Assembly (NCBI GenBank): GCA_050953725.1
Contig: JBMNNB010000001.1
Span: 496,001 to 560,000 of the forward strand
Length of the DNA: 64,000 nucleotides
Direction: 5' to 3'
From: DTU053 sp012520115
GTDB lineage: Bacteria > Bacillota > Clostridia > Oscillospirales > Acutalibacteraceae
Of the stretch, positions 8,299 through 16,932 are shown piece after piece. The notes beneath the pieces are model-generated. The model was not told the origin of the DNA, did no database searches, and saw only the letters and a list, made by a program, of their open reading frames with translations. The stretch's first letter is position 1; every line of letters begins with the position of its first letter. The position numbers and the translations under genes are program-made.

Positions 8299-9564
8299 AT
8301 GAGAGCAGCGCTTTTTTCCATAGGGGCTCAGCAAACAGGCGAATACAGCAACCTGAAGGCATATATTGATAACCAGTTTCAACAGGTTGACGAAAAGGCT
8401 GCCCTGACCGATTTTGCGGGACTTAAGGAGGCTATGCAGGCTATCGCCATAGCACTCAAGGAGTGCAGGCTGCTTGTATTCCTTCTCCCTCTGTCGGATT
8501 TCTATAAAAATAAAATCCTTTTGATGAAGCTGTTCCGCCTCGAAGGTCAGGTTTCCGAAGAGGCAGTAAAAAGCCTTGAGGAAACAAGGGGCTTTGCCCT
8601 TCTCGCCGAGGCCGAAAAGAAGGCAGCGGTGGTTTTCCCGAAGAATTCAAAGCTCATCGCACCTTCATCCGGCGTATATACAGGCTTTGCGGTTTCCTCC
8701 GGCAAGCAGGAGATTGCTGTCCTGCCCTTTGCCGAGGGACTGACGCATGAATATGTTGAGGCATACCTTATTTCAAAGGGTCTAATCGATAAACAGCCCG
8801 AAATAGCCGAGCCTGAAAAGCCCGCAGAGGACAAGCCTCAGGCTCCCGTTATGCCCGAAAAAAGCGCAGAGGACACAATGCCCGCCCCCCGCACCGAGGT
8901 TACAGAAAAAGTAAGGCTTGTGTCACCTTTCCCGAAGCTCGAAGAATACCTTACCGAAAACGACATCAAGGTGGGTATTGCCAGCACGCCCACATCCATA
9001 TTCATTAAGTCCGCAGGCGAGAAGCTGAACTGCTTTGAGGACGCATTCAGGTTTATACCTTACATCAGAGAGCGCAATACCTATGACCTGCGTGAATATG
9101 CGGTAAACCTTGCCAGCCTCGCCTCCGAAATGGCAGAGGCGCCCTTCGGCGTTTCGATTACAAATGTCCACACCGAAGGGGAGGGAGACGAGCAGGAACG
9201 CTTTGTATTCATAGCCGCAGCCGGCGAAAAGTACGCAAAGGCAGTAAAGCTCTATGCTCTGCCGGAGGAGGATTCCGAAGCCTTCCTGTCCACCGCCGCA
9301 GACGAGCTTTTAAAGCTGCTTGAAGGCATGCTCGCAGAATACTTAGGCGATTTTGATTATCCGAGAACCGACTACCAGACTCCGCCCCGCCCCGTGCAGT
9401 TCATTTCCGGGGCAAAAAGCCTTATCGTAATCGGAATAATCACAGCGGCATTGATAATTTCCTTCATCACGGGCGTCCTTACCATACTGAATGACGGTAC
9501 GGAGAACCCGATTGTAGTCTCGCACGAGGACGATTCCGACAATACGACAACGGAAGCGGTATAA
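8299..9564 (+). CDS. Membrane-anchored degenerate CinA-like protein (pseudoenzyme)
   Basis: A 421-residue protein without an obvious name. Read against CinA, the N-terminal part (1-165) keeps the layout of the molybdopterin-binding-like domain: MRAALFSIGAQQTGEY for the usual start, then a LVFLLPLSDF stretch where CinA has its GGLGPT loop, and VYTGFAV...IAVLPF for the APGF...LPGPP block. Residues 210-355 resemble PncC: LTENDIKVGIASTPTS replaces the AESCTGG motif, and GVSITNVHTEG replaces GIGITGIAGP. Catalytic signatures are therefore lost. A membrane segment at about 374-397 is followed by a short Asp/Ser/Thr-rich outer tail. This relation is my reading by eye and needs a profile search. It sits 37 bp after a sortase gene. 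Confidence 0.6.
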   Translation: MRAALFSIGAQQTGEYSNLKAYIDNQFQQVDEKAALTDFAGLKEAMQAIAIALKECRLLVFLLPLSDFYKNKILLMKLFRLEGQVSEEAVKSLEETRGFALLAEAEKKAAVVFPKNSKLIAPSSGVYTGFAVSSGKQEIAVLPFAEGLTHEYVEAYLISKGLIDKQPEIAEPEKPAEDKPQAPVMPEKSAEDTMPAPRTEVTEKVRLVSPFPKLEEYLTENDIKVGIASTPTSIFIKSAGEKLNCFEDAFRFIPYIRERNTYDLREYAVNLASLASEMAEAPFGVSITNVHTEGEGDEQERFVFIAAAGEKYAKAVKLYALPEEDSEAFLSTAADELLKLLEGMLAEYLGDFDYPRTDYQTPPRPVQFISGAKSLIVIGIITAALIISFITGVLTILNDGTENPIVVSHEDDSDNTTTEAV

Positions 9565-9636
9565 TCAGTATCTGCCTTTTGTCAAAGCAAGGGTTGTGAG
9601 AGAATGGATATTTATAAAAACAAAAAGGCGAATGCA

Positions 9637-10846
9637 ATGAAAAGATTTTTATGTCTTTTTTTGTGTTCCGTTGTCGTTTTTTGTAGCTTTTCGGCGACAG
9701 CCCTTGCGGGAACCACCGATTCATCCTCCGAATATTCAATCGGCGATGTCAATTCTGACGGCAAAATTCAAGCCGGCGATGCAAGATTGGTTCTCCGCCA
9801 TGTCGCAATGCTTGAAACTCTCACCGATGAAGCCTTAAAAAACGCAGATATGGACGCTGACGGCAAGGTAACCGCAGCAGACGCAAGAAAAATTCTGCGA
9901 ATAGTCGCAAAGATTGATGTTCCCTACATACCCGACACAGGCGATGACGAATATGAGGGCACCTTTGAATTTGATGTTTACGGCTGGGGTCACGGCGTCG
10001 GCATGAGCCAGTACGGCGCCGTTGCAATGGCTAAAAAAGGCAGTACATATGATGAAATTTTAAAACATTACTATACCGGTATAAAAATCAAAACGGAAGA
10101 CCCGCCCGAAACAATGCAGGTCAAAGAGAACGGTGAGACTAAAAATATCGATACAAAAATAATGCTTCAGAGAATAGTGCTTCAGGAAATCGGCGGCGTA
10201 AAGGATGTCGGAATTGAAGCCCTCAAGGCCCAAGCCGTAGCGGCATATACTTATATTAAATATCAAGTCGGCAAGCTCCAGAGTATAAGGTCACGGGCGG
10301 GCTTGCCTATGCAAAGGATAAGTCACGCCTTACGAAAGGATATGAAAGAGGCCGTTGATGAGGTTTTACGGCGAATATATGACCTATAACGGCAATCCCA
10401 TAGATGCAGTGTTCTTTGCAATGTCAGCCGGCAAAACCGCAGACCCTAAATATATCTGGGGCAGTTCGATTGAATATCTGAAACCTGTAGACAGTCCGGA
10501 TAAAGAGGTAGTCGAGGAAAATCAATATAACACAACTGTCAGAATCTCCTCGGCTGATATGAAAAAATACCTTGAAGCATACATTAAATCCTTACAGGCT
10601 GATAGCAAAAACAAAGGTAGATATGATGACAGAGTTCTTCCCGAAGACCCGGCAGAATGGCTGACGATAGTAAAGCACGACTCAGCAGTAGACGAAGCGG
10701 TCGGATATGTTATGGAATTACATATTAATACCCTACCGGAGAAAATTATTATCAAGGGTAATACTTTAAGAGAAACTGTTCTGAAAAATGAAAAAGGAAT
10801 GCTATTGAGGTCGCCATGCTTTAATTTTCAATACATACCAAAATAA
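9637..10846 (+). pseudogene. Secreted dockerin-SpoIID/LytB protein, frameshifted
   Basis: The gene starts at ATG 9637 (AAAAGG upstream) with a signal peptide ending near ATALA. A dockerin module with two calcium loops follows (DVNSDGKIQAGD and DMDADGKVTAAD, each leading into DAR..LR). Next is the SpoIID/LytB block GWGHGVGMSQYGA, then IVLQEIGG and EALKAQAVAAYTY. Between about 10275 and 10365 the reading frame changes three times: the sense of the protein passes through YKVTGGLAYAKDKSRLTK in another frame, returns as MKEAVDEV, and after one extra T at 10361-10365 continues as YGEYMTYNGNPIDAVFF to 10846. As it stands no full-length product is made. The intact relative at 25452 has these blocks in the opposite order. 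Confidence 0.75.
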
Positions 10847-10873
10847 ATACACTTTCCAAAAGGGGGAAACTTA

Positions 10874-11890
10874 GTGTCAGTTCTTGTTACCGGCGGCACA
10901 GGTTATATCGGTTCACATACGGTTGTAGAGCTTATCAATGCGGGTTATGATGTGGTGATTATAGACAACCTCGTAAACAGCTCAAGGAATGTACTCGGCA
11001 GAATCGAAAAGATTACGGGTAAGAAAGTAAAGTTCTACGAGTGCGATATCAGAGATTCCGCCATGCTCGACACCGTTTTCAATAATGAGAGTATCGATGT
11101 CGTAATCCATTTTGCAGGCCTTAAAGCAGTGGGCGAGTCCGTTCAGAAGCCTTTGATGTACTACGACAACAATATAGGCGGCACCGTAAAGCTGCTCGAA
11201 GTTATGCAAAAGCACTCCTGCAAAAAAATAGTTTTCAGTTCGTCAGCTACGGTTTACGGCAGCTTGAGCAAGCCTCCCTTCAGAGAGGATTCGCCGACGG
11301 GCATGACCACAAACCCCTACGGCACAACTAAGCTCTATATAGAGAAGATTCTTCAGGACCTCTATCATGCAGACAACGAGTTTTCAATCTCCATTCTCAG
11401 ATATTTCAATCCCATCGGCGCCCATGTAAGCGGTGAAATCGGCGAAGCGCCCGACGGCATACCGAACAATATTATGCCCTACATCGCACAGGTTGCCACG
11501 GGCAAGCTGCCTGTCTTTAATATTATGGGCGACAAATACCCCACAAAGGACGGCACGGGCGTAAGGGATTATATCCACATCGTTGACCTTGCCCTCGGAC
11601 ACCTCAAGGCAATGGACAGGGTATGCTCTAAGACGGGCGTGGATATTTATAACCTCGGTACAGGCAAAGGCTATTCGGTATTGGAGCTGCTGACCGCCTT
11701 CCAAAAGGCAAGCGGCCGTGAGATACCCCGCAAGGTCGTAGGCCCCCGTGAGGGCGATGTGGCGGAGTCCTACGCCGACCCCTCAAAGGCCGAGAAGGAG
11801 CTGGGCTGGAAGGCAGAAAGAGATATTAATACCATGTGCGAGGACACATGGAGATGGCAGAGCAAAAACCCGAACGGATATAACGACTGA
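10874..11890 (+). CDS. galE: UDP-glucose 4-epimerase
   Basis: A 338-residue short-chain dehydrogenase/reductase-fold epimerase, starting on GTG after AGGGGG. It interconverts UDP-glucose and UDP-galactose using tightly bound NAD. Visible motifs are VTGGTGYIGSH at the N-terminus (NAD binding), HFAGLKAVGES, the catalytic Ser-Tyr-Lys region with SSSATVYG and NPYGTTK, and RYFNPIGAH. Length is typical. It provides galactose units for surface polymers or entry of galactose into glycolysis. It is intact although flanked by a broken dockerin gene and a dockerin-bearing secreted protein. Confidence 0.96.
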   Translation: MSVLVTGGTGYIGSHTVVELINAGYDVVIIDNLVNSSRNVLGRIEKITGKKVKFYECDIRDSAMLDTVFNNESIDVVIHFAGLKAVGESVQKPLMYYDNNIGGTVKLLEVMQKHSCKKIVFSSSATVYGSLSKPPFREDSPTGMTTNPYGTTKLYIEKILQDLYHADNEFSISILRYFNPIGAHVSGEIGEAPDGIPNNIMPYIAQVATGKLPVFNIMGDKYPTKDGTGVRDYIHIVDLALGHLKAMDRVCSKTGVDIYNLGTGKGYSVLELLTAFQKASGREIPRKVVGPREGDVAESYADPSKAEKELGWKAERDINTMCEDTWRWQSKNPNGYND

Positions 11891-11915
11891 TTGCTTTTAA
11901 AGGTAGGGTGATGAA

Positions 11916-12818
11916 GTGAAAAAAGCGTTAAAGGTGCTGGCAATAGTGCTGATTTCGGCGATATTGTTTTCAAACAGCCTTACTTCGCTTGCCTCTGATT
12001 TGCCGGACCTTACATGGATTGAGCAAAAGAGCGTAGATGATGATAACCCCTATGCGGGCAGAAGCGTCAGGTTCCACACCCCAAGCTCGGTCACAGTCAA
12101 AATTGACAGCTACGAATACAGCCTTGACGGCAAGACATGGACAGACCTGCCAGGCCCCGCAGGCGGCGAGCTGATAGTCAATGAAAGCAAGCTTATCTTC
12201 ATCAGGTATATTTCCGACGGCACCCCCTCAAGACCCACCAGCGTATATGTGGAGCTTGTCCCCTCTAAGGTTCTGACGGAGAGTCAGCTTGGCATAAAGG
12301 CAAAACTGCCGGGCGAAGCTTCCCTCGGAAATATCCGCCTCGGCGCTTATGAGATTGCAGCAGGCGTCGATTATAATCAGGCAAAGCAGCTAATGAGCAA
12401 CTATGTGTTCAAGCTGATAAATATAATGTTCCTCGACGGCAAAAATGAGATAGGCAGTCTGTCAAAACCCGCAAACATCCTGCTGCCCGTCCCCAAAGAC
12501 TTTAACGCCGGCACATGCATTATTTACAAAATAAGCGCAGGCAAGGCCGTTGAGGTTTTCTCTGCTGTCAGCGGCAGTGATTTGAGCTTCTCGGCAACAG
12601 GTAGCGGGCTTTATATAATAGCAGACCCGATTTTGCTCGGTGACCTGAATTTTGACGGCAAGGTTCAGGCCGCAGACGCAAGGCTTGTATTAAGATATGT
12701 GGCAAAGCTCGACAGTCTTACGCCCAAACAGCTTCAGGTTGCCGACATGGACGGCGACGGCAAGGTAAGCGCCTCCGACGCACGAATAATACTCAGAATA
12801 GCCGCAAAGCTGCAATAA
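11916..12818 (+). CDS. Secreted protein with C-terminal dockerin
   Basis: A 300-residue protein starting on GTG after AGGTAGGG. It has a signal peptide (KALKVLAIVLISAILFSNSL, cleavage near SLASD), a beta-rich middle region with two probable Ig-like or ZU5-like parts (YEYSLDGKTWTDLPG; ILLPVPKDFNAGTCIIYKI), and a C-terminal dockerin with two calcium loops, DLNFDGKVQAAD and DMDGDGKVSASD, each followed by AR..LR. The dockerin would bind a cohesin on a scaffold or the cell surface; no cohesin is seen here. No catalytic motif is recognised, so the cargo function is unknown. A strong terminator follows. Confidence 0.8.
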   Translation: MKKALKVLAIVLISAILFSNSLTSLASDLPDLTWIEQKSVDDDNPYAGRSVRFHTPSSVTVKIDSYEYSLDGKTWTDLPGPAGGELIVNESKLIFIRYISDGTPSRPTSVYVELVPSKVLTESQLGIKAKLPGEASLGNIRLGAYEIAAGVDYNQAKQLMSNYVFKLINIMFLDGKNEIGSLSKPANILLPVPKDFNAGTCIIYKISAGKAVEVFSAVSGSDLSFSATGSGLYIIADPILLGDLNFDGKVQAADARLVLRYVAKLDSLTPKQLQVADMDGDGKVSASDARIILRIAAKLQ

Positions 12819-12828
12819 ACACAAAACA

Positions 12829-12855
12829 AAAACCGTCTTAAGACGGTTTTTTTGT
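12829..12855 (+). terminator. Rho-independent terminator after the dockerin gene
   Basis: Perfect 8-bp stem AAACCGTC/GACGGTTT with a TTAA loop and a run of seven T. Confidence 0.9.
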
Positions 12856-12886
12856 TTGCCGCTTATTCAAATCATCAAAAATAGGC

Positions 12887-12915
12887 TTAACAATTCAGTT
12901 AATATTTGGTACAAT
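12887..12915 (+). promoter_or_regulatory. Candidate sigma-A promoter for rmuC
   Basis: TTAACA (12887-12892), a 17-bp spacer and TACAAT (12910-12915), 38 bp before the rmuC start codon. Confidence 0.6.
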
Positions 12916-12953
12916 AACTGAGATATAGAATACCTTAATTGAAAGGATTAATA

Positions 12954-14354
12954 ATGGGAGCATTTGAAATTATCTTACTCGTACTATGCGGCATCAACCT
13001 GCTTGTCGCACTGATAATATTATTAAAGTCAAATTCAAGGTCGGACAGCGCAGAGCTCGAAAAGCTGAAGCTCTCTATGGATAACCTTATCAGAAGCACT
13101 GCCGACGAATTCCAGCGCAGCCGAAATGACAATATTGCCTTTCAGAACGCTATGCGTGACTCTCAGGCAGCCCTGCAGAAGCAGCTTTTTGACTTTACAA
13201 GCGAGTTCAACCGTCAGACGACCGAGTACCAGTCCCGCTTTGTCAAAGAGGTTTCGGTAAAGCTTCAGGATGCGGAGAAGGCAAACTTCCAGCACTTCAC
13301 CGACCTGTCAAAGCTGCTTGCAAACTCCCTTGAGAATATCAGGGAGAAGAACATAGAGCAGAACGAAAAGCAGGCAAAGCTCGTTGAAGCTGCCATTACA
13401 AGAATGCAGGAAAGCAACGAGCAGAAGCTCGAGGCCATGCGCCTGACCGTTGACGAAAAGCTCAACCAGACCCTCACCACCAGGCTCGACTCCTCCTTCA
13501 AGACCGTTTCGGAGCAGCTTGAAAACGTCTACAAATCCCTCGGCGAGATGAAGGAGCTGTCCAGCGGCGTGACGGACAATGTCACCACACTCAACAGGGT
13601 GCTGTCCAACGTCAAGGCAAGAGGCACATGGGCAGAGGTACAGCTTCAGTCCATTCTCGACCAGACCATACCCAATATGTATGTGAAGAACTATCAGTCA
13701 GAATCGAGCAGAGGCGTTGTCGAGTTCGCAATTAAGATACCTTCCGGCGAAAACAATTCGGAGCTTACATACCTGCCCGTCGACTCGAAATTCCCCCTTG
13801 AAACATATATAAGGATATGCGACGCAGCCGATAAAGCCGACGCAAACGCCTTAGCCGCTGCCAGAAAAGAGCTCGAAAGCTCGATTTACAAGTCCGCAAA
13901 GGATATTACAAAATACATAAACCCGCCAAAGACCATGCCCTTTGCCATAATGTACCTTGCAACCGAGGGTCTGTATGCGGAAACAGCCTCCATTTCGGGG
14001 CTTTTGGAGAGGCTTCAGCGGGAGTACAACATCATGGTCGCAGGCCCTTCCACTATCACTGCACTGCTCAACTCCATAGCCATGGGCTTTAAGACCATAG
14101 CCATAAACGAAAAGGCAAGCGAAATCCGCAAAATCTTAGGTGCCGCAAAGGTCCAGTACGACAAATTCGGCGACCTTTTACAGAAGGCAAGAAGAAAGAT
14201 TGACGAGGCGGGCAAGAGCCTTGACGAAGCCCACCACCGCAACACAATGATACAGAAAAAGCTCTCCGGCGTTGAGGCGCTGGATGTAAAAGAGGCGGAG
14301 CTTCTGCTTAATGTCGAAGCAGAGGAGGAGCCGCAGGACGAGGATTCATTTTAA
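12954..14354 (+). CDS. rmuC: DNA recombination protein RmuC
   Basis: About 466 residues from ATG 12954, which has GAAAGGA at good spacing; an in-frame TTG 15 bp upstream is less likely. The N-terminus is a single membrane segment (IILLVLCGINLLVALIILL), then a long coiled coil to about residue 210, then the conserved RmuC nuclease-like core with RGTWAEVQL, YLPVDSKFPLE, YINPPKTMPFAIMYLATEGLYAE and GPSTITALLNS. RmuC limits inversions at short inverted repeats; its biochemical activity is inferred from its PD-(D/E)XK-like fold. It is transcribed from its own promoter and followed by a glycosidase gene with a separate ribosome site. Confidence 0.95.
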   Translation: MGAFEIILLVLCGINLLVALIILLKSNSRSDSAELEKLKLSMDNLIRSTADEFQRSRNDNIAFQNAMRDSQAALQKQLFDFTSEFNRQTTEYQSRFVKEVSVKLQDAEKANFQHFTDLSKLLANSLENIREKNIEQNEKQAKLVEAAITRMQESNEQKLEAMRLTVDEKLNQTLTTRLDSSFKTVSEQLENVYKSLGEMKELSSGVTDNVTTLNRVLSNVKARGTWAEVQLQSILDQTIPNMYVKNYQSESSRGVVEFAIKIPSGENNSELTYLPVDSKFPLETYIRICDAADKADANALAAARKELESSIYKSAKDITKYINPPKTMPFAIMYLATEGLYAETASISGLLERLQREYNIMVAGPSTITALLNSIAMGFKTIAINEKASEIRKILGAAKVQYDKFGDLLQKARRKIDEAGKSLDEAHHRNTMIQKKLSGVEALDVKEAELLLNVEAEEEPQDEDSF

Positions 14355-14408
14355 GTTTATTGCCAATAATATAATAACCGCTAAACCATAATAACTGGAG
14401 GGAATAAC

Positions 14409-16853
14409 ATGAAGTACGCTGAACTCATCAGCAAAATGACACTGCGTGAAAAGGCTGAATTCTGTTCCGGCATCGATTTCTGGCACCTGGCCGGAAATGA
14501 AAGACTCGGCATCCCGTCAATAATGGTCTGCGACGGTCCTCACGGACTCAGAAAAAAGAAGGACAAAAAGGGTAAGGGCGAGCTTTTAAGCTCCGTTCCC
14601 GCCGTCTGCTTCCCCACGGCCTGCCTTACCGCCTGCTCATGGGACCCCGACCTCTTAAGGGAAATGGGTAAAGCGCTGGGCGAGGAATGCCTCTCGGAAA
14701 GAGTGTCCGTGATATTAGGCCCCGGTGTCAATATCAAGCGTTCCCCCTTGTGCGGCAGGAATTTCGAGTATTTCTCCGAGGACCCCTTCCTTACGGGCAA
14801 GCTTGCCGCCGCCTTAATTGACGGCATTCAGTCAAAGGGCGTAGGCACCGCAATCAAGCACTATGCCGCCAACAATCAGGAAACAAGAAGAATGACAATA
14901 GATACAATCGTGGACGAGAGAGCCTTAAGAGAAATCTATCTTGCGGGCTTTGAGGAAGCGGTTGTAAATAGCAAGCCGTGGACGGTTATGAACGCCTACA
15001 ACAGGCTTAACGGCACCTACTGCTCGGAGCATAAATGGCTGCTGACCGACGTTTTACGGAACGAATGGGGCTTCAGGGGCTTTGTTATGACCGACTGGGG
15101 AGCGGAAAATGACCGTGTCGAAGGCCTGAAGGCAGGTCAGGAGCTTGAAATGCCCACCTCCAGCGGTCTGGGCAATCAGAAAATCGTCGAAGCCGTACAG
15201 AACGGCGAGCTTGACGAGGACGTACTCGACAGAGCCGTCAACAGGCTGCTTCATGTTATTTTCAGAGCCAGCGAGAACCTCCAGAACACCAGCTATTCGG
15301 AGCCGAGGCACCATGAGCTTGCCCGCAGAATCGCATCCGAATCAATGGTTCTGCTCAAAAATGAGGACAGTATCCTGCCTATCAGCAAGAGCTCAACCGT
15401 AGCGGTAATAGGCGAAATGGCACGCTCGCCCAGATATCAGGGCGCAGGCAGCTCGCTTATAAATCCCACAAGGCTTGAAAACGCCTTTGACAACCTGATT
15501 AGCAGGGGAGTCAAGGTCAAATACGCCCCCGGCTATGATAAAACAAAGGATGAAGTCAATAAGAAGCTCATAGAAGACGCTGTCGCCTGCGCAAAGAACA
15601 GCGACGCAGTGCTTGTTTTCGCAGGACTCACCGACGCCTTCGATTCCGAGGGCTTCGACCGCACCCACATCGACCTGCCCAAGAGCCATAGCGAGCTTAT
15701 AAAGGCCGTGGCAGCCGAGTGCGACAATGTAATAGTTGTCTTAGCCGGCGGTTCTGCCGTGGCCATGCCGTGGCTCGGCGATGTCAAAGCCGTGCTTCAC
15801 ACTTACCTTGCAGGTCAGGCGGGCGGCAAGGCCGTTGTAGACGTGCTTCTCGGCGATGTCAATCCCTCCGGCAAGCTTGCAGAAACCTACGCTTACAAGC
15901 TTTCCGACATCCCAAGTTCAGCAAACTTCCCCGGCACACCCGTCAGCGTTGAGTACAGAGAGAGCATTTATGTGGGATATCGCTACTTCGATACCGCAGG
16001 TAAGGATGTACTGTTCCCCTTCGGCTTCGGTCTGTCTTACACAGAGTTTGAGTATTCAGGTATCAAGCTCTCTGCCAAAAAGATAAAGGACACCGACACC
16101 TTAAAGGTCACCTTCAAGGTTAAGAATGTCGGCAAGGTCGCTGGAGCGGAAGTCGCACAGCTTTATGTAAGTGCAGAGGATTCACCTGTCTTCCGTCCGG
16201 AAAAGGAGCTCAAGGGCTTTAAGAAGGTATTCCTCGAGCCGGGCGAAGAAAAGACAGTCGAAATCGAGCTCGACAAGCGCTCATTCGCTTATTACAATGT
16301 AGAGCTTCACGACTGGCATGCGCACACTGGCAAGTACAATATCTTAGTCGGCGCATCAAGCCGTGACATAAGGCTCAAGGCCACCGTACAGCTCACCGAG
16401 ACAGAGGAACGACCCGCCCTTGATTTAAGGGACAAAGCCCCCTCTTACTATGCTGCTGATGTTTTCGAGGTGCCCGACAGCGAGTTTGAGACTATTCTCG
16501 GCAGACCCATACCGCCGTCAGTCCGCCCCGAGGGCAAGCCAATTGATTTGAATTCCACCCTCGAGGACGCCAACACCACAAAGGCGGGCAAGGTAATAAA
16601 CAACATTATAGGCAAGGCACTCTCCTCAATGGGCGAGGACAGCGCCAACGAGAATATGATGAAAGCAATGGCAATGCAGATTCCCATCCGCTGCTTCGTT
16701 TCTATGAGCATGGGCGTGTTCACGCAGGATATGGCGGAAGCCTTTATCGACATCCTAAACGGCGGCAAGCGTCCCGAAGGGAATAGGCAAAGATGGTTCT
16801 CTTCTCTCAGCACCGCCATAAAGAACATCGGCACACTGATGAACTCAATATAA
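14409..16853 (+). CDS. Glycoside hydrolase family 3 beta-glycosidase
   Basis: An 814-residue cytosolic GH3 enzyme with no signal peptide. Order of domains: N-terminal TIM barrel (KMTLREKAEFCSG, VCDGPHGLR, GPGVNIKRSPLCGRNFEYFSEDP, IKHYAANNQE), nucleophile Asp229 in FVMTDWGAE, the GH3 C-terminal domain (LLKNEDSILPI, YQGAGSSLINP) and a fibronectin-III-like domain (VTFKVKNVGKVAGAEVAQLYV). The last 140 residues are an extra tail with a low-similarity helical region. It should release terminal beta-linked glucose or a related sugar from imported oligosaccharides; the exact specificity cannot be read. It ends in a strong terminator. Confidence 0.93.
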   Translation: MKYAELISKMTLREKAEFCSGIDFWHLAGNERLGIPSIMVCDGPHGLRKKKDKKGKGELLSSVPAVCFPTACLTACSWDPDLLREMGKALGEECLSERVSVILGPGVNIKRSPLCGRNFEYFSEDPFLTGKLAAALIDGIQSKGVGTAIKHYAANNQETRRMTIDTIVDERALREIYLAGFEEAVVNSKPWTVMNAYNRLNGTYCSEHKWLLTDVLRNEWGFRGFVMTDWGAENDRVEGLKAGQELEMPTSSGLGNQKIVEAVQNGELDEDVLDRAVNRLLHVIFRASENLQNTSYSEPRHHELARRIASESMVLLKNEDSILPISKSSTVAVIGEMARSPRYQGAGSSLINPTRLENAFDNLISRGVKVKYAPGYDKTKDEVNKKLIEDAVACAKNSDAVLVFAGLTDAFDSEGFDRTHIDLPKSHSELIKAVAAECDNVIVVLAGGSAVAMPWLGDVKAVLHTYLAGQAGGKAVVDVLLGDVNPSGKLAETYAYKLSDIPSSANFPGTPVSVEYRESIYVGYRYFDTAGKDVLFPFGFGLSYTEFEYSGIKLSAKKIKDTDTLKVTFKVKNVGKVAGAEVAQLYVSAEDSPVFRPEKELKGFKKVFLEPGEEKTVEIELDKRSFAYYNVELHDWHAHTGKYNILVGASSRDIRLKATVQLTETEERPALDLRDKAPSYYAADVFEVPDSEFETILGRPIPPSVRPEGKPIDLNSTLEDANTTKAGKVINNIIGKALSSMGEDSANENMMKAMAMQIPIRCFVSMSMGVFTQDMAEAFIDILNGGKRPEGNRQRWFSSLSTAIKNIGTLMNSI

Positions 16854-16857
16854 AACA

Positions 16858-16884
16858 AAAAGGAGGTCGAAAGACCTCCTTTTG
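16858..16884 (+). terminator. Rho-independent terminator after the GH3 gene
   Basis: Stem AAAAGGAGGTC / GACCTCCTTTT with a GAAA tetraloop, directly after the stop codon. Confidence 0.9.
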
Positions 16885-16893
16885 GTTAAATAA

Positions 16894-16921
16894 GAGGGCA
16901 TTAGCTTTAGCTAATGCCCTC
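16894..16921 (-). terminator. Hairpin terminating the broken PHP gene
   Basis: Perfect 12-bp inverted repeat GAGGGCATTAGC / GCTAATGCCCTC with a 4-nt loop, 11 bp beyond the stop of the minus-strand PHP remnant; together with the adjacent hairpin it separates two convergent transcripts. Confidence 0.7.
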
Positions 16922-16932
16922 ATTAATTACTT

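Noticed and set aside
10874..11890. galE as part of a dockerin/cellulosome operon
   Set aside because: It is flanked by dockerin genes but encodes a cytosolic enzyme with no functional link that can be supported.
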